DNA of 64,000 nucleotides from Priapulus caudatus (taxonomy: Eukaryota; Priapulida; Priapulimorpha; Priapulimorphida; Priapulidae), in contig NW_014577984.1 of the NCBI RefSeq assembly GCF_000485595.1, positions 1 to 64,000 of the forward strand, given 5' to 3'. The position numbers and the translations under genes are program-made. This document shows, in pieces, positions 33,791 through 46,030 of this stretch; the stretch's first letter is position 1, and the number at the start of each line of letters is the position of its first letter. The notes beneath the pieces were generated by a model that saw only the letters and a list, made by a program, of their open reading frames with translations, did no database searches and was not told where the DNA came from.

Positions 33791-35890
33791 GCATTTGTTA
33801 GAGTGGTGTTTGCCGGTGGAATCTGATCTGGGAGGAGAGGGAGGGAGGCTGGGGAGAGGGAGAGAACGGAGAGGAGTGATAGAACGGGAAGTAAGGGAAA
33901 GGTTGGCGAAACGGAGCGCGCACGGCGCCGCGGCGCGTGAGAGGAGCGAGAGCCAACGCGCTGCGACCCAGCGAGCCGTCGTAAGATCCCGCAGCGATTT
34001 GTAATCGCGCTCTCCGCAACGACTACCACAGGGGAGCCTCTAAAATTTTATTCGTCAATGAAATTTTGGCGAGTGAGATATCCAATTTTGCTGCGGCGAT
34101 TTTTTTTAACGGTTGTGTTCCCCGCACTAATGTTCCTTCGACAATAAAGGTATGCGTTATCGGCGAGTGAATCACGAAAATCTGATGGACTCCTAGAATG
34201 TTCTCATTCGTAGTTTGAGCGCGCGCTACAAGAATCTGTCATACGTAGCAACAACTGACCGACCCTAATAATATAGCTCCACAGTATAATGCTAAGGATC
34301 TGGTGCTACCGCGTCGCAGATTTAACCTAGGTTTTTTCTAAATAACGCGTGACTGTAAGAATTAATCATCTACCACAATTTTGGTTCACGAGAATTTAGA
34401 ATTCAAAGTGCCATCAAACCCTGCTTTTTCTGCAGAGGTATAATTAACGCATTCTAACATTTTAGCAAGTCAGGGTAATATCACGTACTACAGGCTAACA
34501 GTCGGGAGAACTAGTACGAGGTGGCTGATGTAATACAGTCTACGCGCTTGTATAGCGAGCGAAGAAGCGGACGTTGTAGAATATCAGTTAGCCCAGCGAG
34601 ATGAAACTACTGCATACAGAGCCCAGAGTTATTCAACCAAGTTGTATTCAACTAACCAGAGTAGGCATTGCAGATAGCTAACCCCAGCATATCTACACAA
34701 TTTTTCCTTTTTATCGGGAAATGCATCTCTGAGAGAGCACACAGTAAGTACCGACACTATGATAAGAACACACTGTACAATGTAGAGATTCCATAGAACA
34801 GCCGTAAGAACGTATCCACCTGCGCTAAGAGTACCTTGGCCAGCGTACGACACTACGTTTGACAAAGCTCTGGTACTCCCAGACGGCAATGTGCGAAAGG
34901 CACCGTAGAGTCTGCTAATATACAGAATATATATAAATCCTATAGAGTAAGAAGTATCCTTTATATACTCATACACACGTGTGAGATTTATTGATAGCGA
35001 AAGAGGGCGTAAATGAGTACTCATTACAGAATGCTACATCCAAAAACTATGCTCGTAAGTTCGTGCTGCGCACCTCATCAATTCGTAGTCCCCGAGAGCG
35101 AAGGAGTTAGCTAGACTGGCCTCTAACTAACATATATTAACAGGAACCTCTAGTCAATCTACACATTGTCGGGTGCAAGAGCGAATTGCGAGTACATCGA
35201 TTCTGCGAGCGATGCCCTATCGTTGAGAACAGGCAAATTAGCATGATTTAACTCGTCACGTAAGCAATTTGATCTCTCGCAATAGGCCATTATTAGCACG
35301 AAACGTCATAAATTAGTTATGATAGGAATTTTGTATTTCACCCACTATCGCTGCTACTTCGCAAAGTATCCAAGAATAGCAGACAAGACATTTAATGCTG
35401 TAATCTCTGTATATAGTAAGCCGTATCCATATCCATTCAGACCTTCGATATCTTTGCGTTACTAGTGTCACGAGCGAGACAGCAATGGTCCTTGGCGAAA
35501 TCCGACCACAACCACTCAGACACACTGACATACCACACGACTGACTAGCATCGAACGAGCCGCATACACACAGCAGCAACACACACCTACCACCTACACC
35601 CCCACACAGAAAAAGCCACTGGTTTTGTCAGTCTTTTATTCTCCCACCATTACATAATTTGAACAATTCTTATTCAACGTATGTCCGATTACTCTATGCC
35701 GCACACCGCCTCTTACCCGAGCCAAGACATCAATGCATCTGAACAGAAACACCTCACAACTGGCATCTCTTCGTCCTCTGCAATCTCTTCATTCACTTCG
35801 TCCTCCAACTAACAGTCTACCTTAACAATCGACACTATCACCACATCACCCAACCAAAGTTTTTCTAATGTATAATTTAACTAACGGAGA
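33791..35890. other. Indel-rich continuation of the duplicated block
   Basis: Scattered islands match the 3' flank of copy 1. GAGTACCTTGGCCAGC (about 34829) matches 29642, and the stretch 35615-35735 matches 30130-30235. The copy is much longer than its partner; 33830-33990 is a purine-rich stretch with no counterpart. No gene is supported. Reading frames here should not be trusted. Confidence 0.5.
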
Positions 35891-37630
35891 CAACTATCGT
35901 CAAATCTTAGCCTGATAAATTGCTTCTCAGCTAGTTAAAAATCAAAAAAAAACCCTGGAATCGATGATGATACTTAAGCCCCATCAAAAAAGATGGTTAG
36001 TTTATCAATTTCCGCCGCCCCGCATCACTTTTGCCGCGCCGGCATCACTTTAATTTTTCTATATTTTAATTCAGGCATATAACCCGGTGTTGGTATTCAC
36101 ACACCCCGTTTTTCAAGCCTAATTCATTCGTTAAGATGTCTAGTCGACTTCTTGACATTAACAATATCACAACATACATCCCACAATATACATCACGCCT
36201 TACGCAGCACGCAACTAGTCTGAGCTACTGAGCGTCACTTCTTTGACACACTCATGTCTCTTTAAAAAGTACCCTGGCATTCTGCGCTACCCGCAGCTAC
36301 TCGCAGCACAACACCCACAATCACACATCAACTTCGTCTACTAATAGAACACTAATCAGCTAGTTCACTAGCATGCTATGACTTCTGACGCCAAAGCTAT
36401 CTATTACACATAATTTGCTGTTATCTTATCTTGACGGTTAGATATTGCGATGCGCAAGGTCTAGTATACTATGATAACTCTTCTACTCTTCTAACGTCCA
36501 TAATAGCATCTTTTGTACCAATACATATTACAAAGAGATGCTATTCGGTACTCACTGAATACTACCGTATTATGACACTGCTCAGCGTTGTCAAGACGGT
36601 CATCGAAAGCTGCAGTGCGCAAGCCAGGACTCCTGTCCAACTGCAAACCGTTGCCGTTCGTGTATTTTACAAATTGTCACAAAGTACGAGTTTTGAAGCG
36701 TGTACGGGCATCTTTCCCGCCTGCTGTCACTATGAGTGACATTTTCGGCGGCGAGTTCGTCAAAAAATGTTGATCGGGGAACGCATGGCCATGAGCCGGG
36801 CTTGACATACGTATGAGGACCTGAAGGATATCAGGGATCTCTTTTTTTTCCGAGAACCACTATACAATGTCATTAATGCCATGCACCCGGCGAGCCATCG
36901 TGTTCACCAGCCGGATCAGTTTTCGCGATCGTCCTGCTAACACGCTAGCCGCGTATCGGGCCGCGAGTTACTGGATAGTGTAATCGAATGGCGATATCAC
37001 GCCGACGTAGCGAGCGCAGTTTTAGTATGCGATATAACTTCATAAGTCTAGGAAAGAAGTTGTTTACTTGCATCAGCCGTGATGACGCACGATCAACCTC
37101 ATCGTCGTTGACGTTAACTGCATTGAATAGCGTCGCTATGCATTCTGACCTTTGCGGCTCTGCATGGTTTACGCGGGAAGGTGATGTTCCCACGTGTCTG
37201 GCAGATTGACGCATAAATTATGGAATTTCAGTGCTGTGCTTTCCCTCTCACTGATTGAGTCTTGTTTCCAATATGGACTGGGAGGTCGGACGGCCTATCA
37301 AAAGTGAGCCACTATCGGTTTTGGGCTACAGTGTGTCCCGGAATATATGATCCTCCAGTTTTTATTTTGAACTATGAGATTTAAATTTTATAAAACAACT
37401 CAAGCTGAGCTCATCGCAACTGTGACCGTGTCCTAATGCCCTATACTGGCTAAGCGCGGATATAAACATATAGTTATACCCAATCGATCATCAGCTTACA
37501 AATTTATTAACCCTTCTCCTTACCAATTTATTCATTTGGATTTTTTCACCATGACACTAGCCTAAAGCTATCCTTTCCACCATGGCATTGTATACTCATT
37601 TCTTTTCTGAGTTGTTGCTAAAATTGGAAA
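35891..37630. other. Non-coding region, no feature recognised
   Basis: Mixed-composition sequence with only short open frames (the longest about 100 codons near 36431), none with a recognisable domain or consistent splice sites. It lies between the duplicated block and the next transposase-like gene. Confidence 0.4.
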
Positions 37631-37679
37631 ATCCAAAGAAGAACAGTCCATTGAAGTTGACCCAGCACGCTGATATCTG

Positions 37680-38350
37680 ATGCAATTTCTGCAGGGATTT
37701 ACATCACCTTCTTATGTTGAACCCAACATGGCCAATGATTTTGGAGAAAGGCACGTCTACCCAGCCCGCTTTGAAGATCTGCTTTCCAATGTTCTTATGG
37801 CTTCCGCTACTCAAAAAAACTTGGTACCGAGAAAAAGGTCAATAAAACTTGAAACACAGCTTGAGACACAGCATCATTGATTGGCTGAAATATAACAAGT
37901 TAGGTTGGTCTCAGCAGTCAGTTGCAACGCTTGCAAGGAATTGTAAAACATTATTTCAGGCGTTCTGTGGTTTATATGCGCCATCACGAAACTCCTTAAG
38001 GAACGAGCCATCCCGTCCCTGCCATGTTTGCCAAATTCAACGGATTTAAACAAGCCCGAAACACACAAGCATCGCAAGAGGGAAAGCACACATCTGCCTT
38101 CATCCTCTCCTTCTAAGAAGTCTTCTGCGTTTGTTTAGGTTGTGTGGAAGTACCTACCTGCGGATAAATCGCCATCTCCTTGGGTCCCTGTGAAGGAGAA
38201 CTTGTTAAGGTTAGCAGATAACCTTCGTGCTGCATCCGAGTATCTTGACAGGCAAAATAAACACCATACTATGAACACAAGAGGAAGGTCAGACGCCACA
38301 GATGTAGTATGAAATGGGAAGTCTACAGTCGTAAGCAGATATGGCCAGAC
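37680..38350 (+). pseudogene. Upstream fragments of the 38351 transposase-like gene
   Basis: Short stretches look protein-coding but do not join: 37680-37880 (SPSYVEPNMANDFGERHVYP, then Arg/Lys-rich) and 38140-38270 (WVPVKENLLRLADNLRAASE). A frame with IWPDPESSVREHSMIAC ends at a TGA near 38395, where the next frame begins. They are probably N-terminal exons or a frameshifted N-terminus of the following gene. Confidence in the exact structure is low. Confidence 0.35.
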
Positions 38351-41073
38351 CCTGAAAGCTCAGTACGGGAGCACTCCATGATTGCCTGCTGAATGCTTCT
38401 GCCTATACTCCTCTGTTTCTCAATGATTTTGCACCCACTGATGCAAGGAGGAGGTACGAATTTATTAATGGTTTGGTGTTTCCATTCAAGACCGTACGCT
38501 TCTCTTACACTAGCTGTAGGGAACACCTTCATTTTGTGTGGAAATTTAATGACGACGACAGCGAGACATTTCTTCTACAAAAGAATGATGAAGTGAGTAA
38601 TGCCCTGAAAGCAGATTTCCCGAAGTATTTCACGAGGTCCATGAGAAGAACATTTCTGGACACTTTTGGCCGAGTCAGTGCAGTTAACCCAGCTCTTCTC
38701 AGGAACATGTTCAAGACCTTGACTGGCGATGTCTCCAGCGCGGCAAACACCCACGAAGCTGAGATAGATGCGAGATTGGCACAGTTCATTGATGATGAAG
38801 ACGAGACTCTTGTATGGGACCTGAGGGTGAACAATGGTCGACCTGAAACTTACCTTCCTTTCCTTGAACGCTGTCAGCAGTACCTTGCTAGCTGTGTTGA
38901 AACTTCCGTCTCCGATCGTAGGCATGATGATGTCATTGAAGGCGAGGTGGTTACCCACATGGCCACTGCCTTGAATGCAACCGATTTTTATGATCAAGTG
39001 ATCAAGACCTGCCCCCCTGATATTGCTATCCCTTCCCTACAATGGCTTCGCTGGCAATTCTGGCCAAGACGTCCAGGGTCTGCTGCTTCTAAGAGGTACA
39101 CTGGTCGCATTCGAGTTAAGTATATGATCATGGCGCGACAGATGAGAGAGAACCACATTGACCAGTATTATGCATCAGCGATGTTCAGATACCAGAAAGA
39201 ATTCTGTGTCCGATTCCATAACTACACTTCCCTCATATGTCAGGATGATAAACACACTATTAAAGTAGGCGAACCAGGACTACCAGTGTCTGCGGTTGAA
39301 CGGGGCAAACAAGTTTTAGTTGCCAAAGATCAGACATTTGAAGTAGCAGATCACGACTTTACGAAGTTTTCTCTCTCCCCATCTGTCTCCTTCAAAGTTG
39401 AGATCCCAGACAGTATGATGGGAAGTTTCTATAGAGGTGTAGTCTACGTTGGCTTGAAGGAAAATGCATTTGAAGCATCATCCTGTCTGAGGCATCTGGC
39501 TGAATATAGTGCTACTGTACCGCGTGACAACCCAATTGAATGTCATTATCACGATGGAGGACCCGATCACAACGTTCGCCACATGCGCAACAAACTGGCG
39601 AACATTGCCTACTTCTTAGACAGAAATTTAGATGCGCTCAGCAGTGTTCAAACTCCTCCTAAACACAGTTGGAAGAACCCAGCTGAGCGTTGTATGTCTA
39701 TTCTGAACATTGGACTCCAGGGGGTGGGGTTGATGCGCCAGAAAACTGCTTCATGTGAAGATAAACTAAAAAATGCTGGGAACCTTGGGGCCATACGTAA
39801 CCTAGAATCTATTTTGCCACAAATCAGACAGGAGGTACTGGATGCAGTCCAGCCAGTCAAAGATCTGCTAGGTGATGTTTTCTCACGTTTGAAGCTGAAG
39901 GATGAACCACTGCGGCCTTTTCAAGCAGCGTCACGGGATGATATCTCTGCTCTTGCTCAAACCCTTACCCGAATAGACCCGGACTTTGATGCATCTGTGT
40001 TGACTGATTCTAAAAAAACTGTGAAGCCTGGAAGATTAATACTGGATTTCATTAAGAAACATTGTCTTGAAAGACATTACATGTTTAGCATAAAGCGTTG
40101 TGGTGATGCAGATTGTGTTTGTGGCAAGCCCAGTCTGCCGGAGGAGATCTTCCATGACCTTCACCACCTTCCAGATCCGACTGCATCTCCAACAGAAGCC
40201 GACAAGTACATGAATTTCCAGGTATGACAAAGGATGACAGAGGTGTATTGAAATTCTATAGCCTGCTAGATTCTTTTACTGGCAGTATCCTTAAAATGTA
40301 CTTTGATTGAGTGTACACTTCCTTTCATCAGTTTAACAAACGGAGGACATTAAAAAAATTCCACATTTGACCAGTATATATTCATGATTTTGCTTTCTAT
40401 TCTATTTCTACAGGAGATATATGGTAAAAAACACACAGATGAAGAATTGTTCCTGCCATCCAAGATTCACAGACGAGGTGAAAAGAATCATGGGATGCCA
40501 TTTCCACCCAGTTCGCAATATGCAAAGAACACCAAAAGTGTCATCCAGGTCTGTTCATGATTTTTTGTAAACTTCAACAATAAAATACCTGCAAATGTTT
40601 GAAAAGTGTTTCCAAATACTTAAATGCTTATCAAACTACCTATTAACACTTTCTGTATGAATTCATTTCATCTTTTCCATTTTCAGTGTGACGAATGTCA
40701 GCGTTGGCGGTGTCTATATAGCAAGAAGGCTCTCAAAAGGGATGATCGTGACCAACTTCAGCGAGAGATGGATACACTTATCTATTCATGTGGAACGTCA
40801 TTCAGTGATCTTGATGAATTACCAGATGACTCAGTTCTTAATCGTGTGTTTATGAGCAAGAAACTTACCTGCATGTCGCCCATGGAGATCCCCTATTATG
40901 CCTCCTTTCCAGAAGAACCACTGTGTTTTGAATGTGGCACAGATGATAATTTGTGTGACTATGATGCCAAGAAGAACTATCCGTTGTGTGAAGGGTGCAG
41001 GGCTGCTGGTAAAACATTTAATGAAAGACGAACCAAGGCGTTTGCAGCTCGGGAGACGGGGGGGACACTATAA
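38351..41073 (+). CDS. DDE-like transposase of an unnamed invertebrate family
   Basis: The first exon is open from about 38351 to a donor after 40221, with no ATG at its start, so its N-terminus lies upstream or is shifted. Two more exons follow acceptors: 40415-40549 and 40687-41073. Conserved-looking blocks are CQDDKHTIKVGEPGLPVSAV, VADHDFTKFSLSPSVSF, HYHDGGPDHNVRHM and HSWKNPAERCMSILNIGLQ. The Asp residues near 39244 and 39553 and the Glu near 39685 could be a DDE triad of an RNase H fold. The C-terminal part has zinc-binding pairs: CDECQRW, then CFECGTDDNLC and CEGC. Similar uncharacterised multi-copy proteins occur in cnidarians, sponges and molluscs; a transposon origin is my inference. 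The main exon has no internal stop over more than 580 codons. Confidence 0.65.
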
Positions 41074-41736
41074 ACTCTTCACAGAGATAGAATGAGGGAC
41101 AACAATTTTTCATAATTTTCATACATGTATAGTCATTTGAAATATGAAGTTGTTCCTTGATATTTAAATCACAACAGTTTGAGACATCGACATTAATACT
41201 ACCTGAGACTAAAATTATTCCCATGAAGTTTCTCTAGGCCTAGTCCATCATACTGTGCTGTGGTCTAGCCTACTTGTCTTGATTGTTTTTGTGCCCACGG
41301 GGCCCACTTGTACTCTTTCTTTACTATTCTATTGTTAATTCCATGTTTGTGTTTGTGTTCGGAAAAAGAAAAAAGAAAAAAAAACCCACCTCCCTCATCA
41401 CTTTCTTTAGATGACAAGGATGATAAACTAACTTTTTTTTTATGGGGCCTTAGTGTTAATAACATTAATTGCTTGCTATGGGCTATGTATCATGCGTCAC
41501 GAGTGCATGTTCACATCGAACAATATAGTAAAATAGGAAGTATAATGCAGCAATTTAACCATAAAAAGTGAACAGAATTACTTATATTTTGTGAAAAAGT
41601 GAAAATATTTTTTATATTTTTTTACTATTTACTGTGACGTAATCACTTTAATGTACTAACTTTAAATAATTAATAATAACATGTCATTCATGATAGGCTT
41701 TTGTCACAAACATTTTTTTTTATTCCACATTTATAG
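41074..41736. other. AT-rich spacer between two transposase-like genes
   Basis: Non-coding, with poly-A/poly-T runs. GTGACGTAATCACTTTAA lies at about 41634, the reverse complement of a motif at 30280 downstream of the DUF6729 copy. It may mark an end of the next element. Confidence 0.4.
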
Positions 41737-44700
41737 ATGGCATCTGTGCCCCTAGGGATTAAACGGCGATCGCAGTCGCGTCGGTCTACACATGAAATCC
41801 AGGACAACGATGTCACCTCAACCATATCATCTGGTCCATCATCTCCACTCGCAGGGAGCAGTTCAAGAGTCAAGCCCTCCTCCTTGTCTATGCGAAAGAA
41901 GAGAGAATGTTTGAAAAAGGATCCAGTAGCATGGGCTGTGCTCAAAGCATCTGAAGCAGAGAGGCAGCGATGAAGAAGAATGAATCGAACTGAAGAGCAA
42001 ATACAGAGGGATCGAGAACGCGGTACAGTAAGGACAGCGAAATATTTCAGAAAGAAGAAAGAACTTGCTGAACCACAACCCAAAGGAAAAAAGAAGAAGT
42101 CAATAAAGACCCGTGCGGGTATAATGAAGCAGAGGGAATACTGGAAACAAAAGCAAAAGGAATGTCGAATGAATCGGAAACCCCAAAAAGCGGCTTGGAT
42201 AAAGAAAAAGGACCGGGAACGGAAGTGCCAACAGAAGACTGCTCCGGAGACGGCTCAGCCAACTGCTGACGACAATGATGAAGACGTCCCACCACCACCA
42301 TTCCCGATCCCTGGATATGAAAATCCTGCAACGAAAAGGAAAGCTGTTTCTCGTGTAAAGGAAATAATGCCAACTGATGCCAATAAATATGCAGAAGTAG
42401 TAGATGCTCTACAGAGTGGGAGTAGAATTTCACCAAGAAAGAAGGCAGCAATCGATCGCAGAGGATTAACTGGTAAAAACAAGGAAAAGCTAGAATTATC
42501 TCTTGATGTGTGCATGCGCTTGAAAGCAAACGCGAAGACCCTCCGTGGTAAAACCGATGATAAGAGTAAAGCTAAGCGGAGAACAATCTTCACTGCCATA
42601 CTTGGTGAGAAATACAAACGCCAGCAAAACCGTCTCGCAAAGCTGTTTGGAACTCGACCCAATTACCTATCACAGCTACAAAGCTACGAGCCAGAGGCAA
42701 TCAAGTCGCGACGTTCACTACGTAGAGTGAGAAAAGATGGAACAACTCCAGATACAATAGCCGCCATTGCTGACCTGACACCTATCATAGTCCAGAGGTT
42801 TCGCGAGAACTGCCTTTGAGGAAATCTGTGAAGAAAGATCTCAAGCCACGCCATCAGATGGAGGTGACAGTGTCAAGGGCGTATACAATCTGGAAAGCTC
42901 GACATCCTTCATCAAAGCTAAGCCTTGATGTATTCCGGAGGTTTAGGTCAGCGGATGTTCTTCTTCTTCGACGGACCAGGCTGAACTAATGTCTGTGTGA
43001 AATATGCACAGACATAATGCTAAAGTTGCAAGCTCTGAATTATTTGGCATGTACCCATGGACACAAGGAAGTCAAACTTGCAGACAAGTATGAACTCATT
43101 GCTGCAACACTGTGCCCGAAGGAAAATGAGAATGACAAGTATTTCCAACCGACATGTATCCGTCGAAACTGTGATGACTGTGGTGTGAAGCTGCTTGATG
43201 ACAAATTTGCTGGCCTGTTGGAAGATGCTGGGAGTCAGTCAGTGAAATGGCGAAAGTGGTGTAACAAGAAGTACATGCATGATGGGAAAGAGAAATCCAA
43301 GAAGTGCATTGTGACCAAGACAGGAACTGTAGAGAGCTTTATAGGGGAGCTGAAAGATGAAACCGTGTCTCTGGCTAGTCATATGTTCGTGGCATCATGG
43401 CAGCATGACATGTACCGGAAAGTAACGAAGGACCCACCTGAGAACACGGTGATTGCTGTCCTCGATTTTGCGGAGAACTACAGCTGTCAATCGCAGGATG
43501 AGGTGCAGTCAGCTCATTGGGCTAAAGATCAAGTGACCATCCATCCAATAGTCGCTACGTACATCTGTCCTGATCATGGAGACCATGCAGTACAAGAAGC
43601 TATCGTGATAATAAGCAACGACCTGGTACATGACGGAAATGCTGTACACCACTTCACCGAACTAGCGGTAACCCACTTGCGAGAGAACCAGAAAGTTCAA
43701 ATGCAGAGGCTCATTTAATTTACTGACGGATGTAGCTGCCAGTATAAGAGTAAACTCCCATTTGCCGACATTTCTTTTTGTGAGGATGATCTAGGAGTCA
43801 GGCAAGAGAGGCATTACTTTGGCAGTCGTCATGGGAAGGGACCGTCAGATGGTGTCTCGGGTGTGGTGAAGGCAGCTTTGAGAAGGGCTGTTTTGTCGCG
43901 CCAGGCAAATATTGATGACGCCTGGAGTGCATTTCAGTTCTGCAAAGAAAACCTGACCAAGACCGATTGTCACACCCAAAGGCAGAAGTATATCTTTGTA
44001 GAAGTTGGTTCTGTCAATAGAGACAGAAAGGACCGTGAAGTAAACGTCGCGGTGGCGGGCACAAGGCTATTACAGGCAGTGAAGGGCGTCAAACCTGGAG
44101 TCATAGCTGCTCGGCTCTTGAGCTGCTTCTGTCCCGGCTGTGAAGGAGATGGTCCATGCGAGAATGTCCCCTACACTTTGCCATGGCAACCTCGCACGCT
44201 GAACATGAAGGTACCTCCAGCTCAACGAAATCCCACTCGCATGGTTGACGAGGAGCTTGGACAGGATAGCGATACCGATCAACATGATCAGGCTGATAAG
44301 CAACATGATGCGCATGATATACCATTACAAGCACTTTGGGATAGCCTACAAGGTAAATATTGTATTTTTTATGGTCTAAAGTCATTAGAGGTTTTTGAAT
44401 GACTCTGCTTGTCTGATCAACTATAATTTTTGTTTTGTGTATTTCAGGGATTGAACGCTCTGAATCTCATATTGATGAGGAAGATCCTGGAGCTGACAAC
44501 AGTCTGAACATAAGCTTTAACATAAGTTTACTGGAGGAATTGGATGCAGAAATGTTAGGTATGATACACTGTATTATTTACAAGGACTGCATTTTCTTTG
44601 GAATTGACAGCCATGAAAAGTTTTCAAATTATTTTACAGGTGTCGAAGGCCTTGAACAACTACTTAGTGGTAGTCCGCAGAGCACTGAAGACCCAAGGAA

Positions 44701-44850
44701 ACACCTAGATGACGACACTGTAAGTCTGATTAATTTTAAACAGATTTGGGCTGATGGGGTACCCGCCTCCTTCCCCTGTGCGACTTACATACAAGTCTAA
44801 GGTTTTTATGGAACCTTACAGTTCTCTGGTCATCATGTCTTGTCAGTAGG
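41737..44850 (+). pseudogene. Transposase-like protein of a second unnamed family, broken
   Basis: It starts at ATG 41737 with a Ser/Arg-rich N-terminus and a very basic region (YFRKKKELAEPQPKGKKKK). A C-terminal half follows with ENTVIAVLDFAENYSCQSQD, SAHWAKDQVTIHPIVATY, FTDGCSCQYKSKLPFADISF and YFGSRHGKGPSDGVSGVVKA. The Asp residues near 43464 and 43725 and the acidic GPSDG block suggest an RNase H-like core. Later exons are 44448-44558 and from 44640. Breaks: TGA 41971, a frameshift near 42800, TAA 42987 and TAA 43716. The family is seen in several marine invertebrates and fish, so I infer a DNA transposon; its superfamily is not known to me. Confidence 0.6.
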
Positions 44851-46030
44851 TGAGGATGTCATGAAAAATATTAAGAGGAAACATGGCATTCTGAAGATAG
44901 CACATCATTAGGTGCGTAATGAACTGACAATGTTCAAGTATGGTACAGAGGATCAATATGAGATTTTTCTGGTTTTCATGTATTGTACAGTGTAATCTCA
45001 AAATCTTTGCAAATTCCTGTGTTCACCATTATTTTCAACATGTTCAATTCAAGGGTGGGTCACCAGCTTTGTGATGGCCAAGAGGTTCTTTGCCCTACTT
45101 GTCCAACTGAATTGATACCTCCGGTAGGATTCGAACCTACATACAAAGCTGGCAACCTTTTGAATTACCATGCTGAGCTAAGAACAAACATGTACAGTAA
45201 TATGGTTACTTCAGTACTAGTTCAGGTGCTCAATGGTTCAAGCACTGTTTATCTGTTCATTGTTCAAGTTAGAATGTTAGAGAAGACACTATCCATGTTT
45301 GGTATTATGTTGAGTGTTATTGTTTTAAAGGGAGTGTTGCCAGGATCAGGATCAGCGGGTTACGTGCCCGGTGTCATGCAAAAAACATATTCCCACTCCA
45401 TTCCATACAGCAATTCTGTTCTTAAACATCCAATAATGACAAAATCTAAAAGAAAAGTAAATTTTCCATCAAATTATGACATACGTGAATAATAAAGTTT
45501 CAATGATGGCATACGTGAACATTAGCTGTAAACGTTCTCCAGAGGCCATAAAGAAAAATGCTACTGGCAAAATATCTTATTAGAGTTAAGGCTTCATTAC
45601 CCAGGTTTGAAAATAAGGGCAGTTGTGAATGTCATGTTTGAGCAATAATTTATAAGAACTTGTTTTGTTGTTTTTGTTATTTTTTAGTTAACATGATTAA
45701 TGTTTATGAATTTTAGACACATTACTTACTGGAAACTATGTCTCTGGTCACATAAATCACTTGTTTGAATAAAACACCTTTATTTTGTGGTAATTATTGC
45801 AGTTTTTCATCTAATTTTTCTGTCAATTATGACATACGTGAATTTCCGGTTCAATTAAATTGAAGCTGAATATCTCTTCAACCCTGAAGCTCAGTGATTT
45901 GAAACACATTTGTTATAGAAGTAGGGTATATATACACCTAAAAAAACTGTAATACAATGTTCTTCCCTGGGTTGCAATATTGACCCCTCATGTCACATAT
46001 ATGTATCACATTAGCAAATTGTTGCTCATA
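44851..46030. other. Non-coding flank with ATACGTGAA motifs
   Basis: GACATACGTGAA (reverse complement of TTCACGTATGTC) occurs near 45479 and 45830, with GGCATACGTGAA near 45509. The same word family lies downstream of the DUF6729 copy (29911-30187). These are candidate subterminal repeats. A tRNA-like stretch lies within, listed separately. The open frame at 44983-45492 is not convincing as a protein. Confidence 0.4.
45115..45187 (-). repeat. tRNA-like sequence (SINE head or tRNA pseudogene)
   Basis: On the minus strand there is a B box GGTTCGAATCC (45127-45137) inside a perfect T-arm stem (GTAGG/CCTAC) and an A box TAGCTCAGCATGG (45168-45180). An anticodon-like loop TTGCCAG sits on a weak stem. 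The acceptor halves do not pair and the D stem is poor, so it is not a working tRNA. A tRNA-derived SINE or a decayed pseudogene fits best. Confidence 0.5.

Noticed and set aside
45115..45187. A functional tRNA gene on the minus strand
   Set aside because: The A and B boxes and T arm are good but the acceptor halves do not pair and the D stem is poor; a SINE head or pseudogene fits better.
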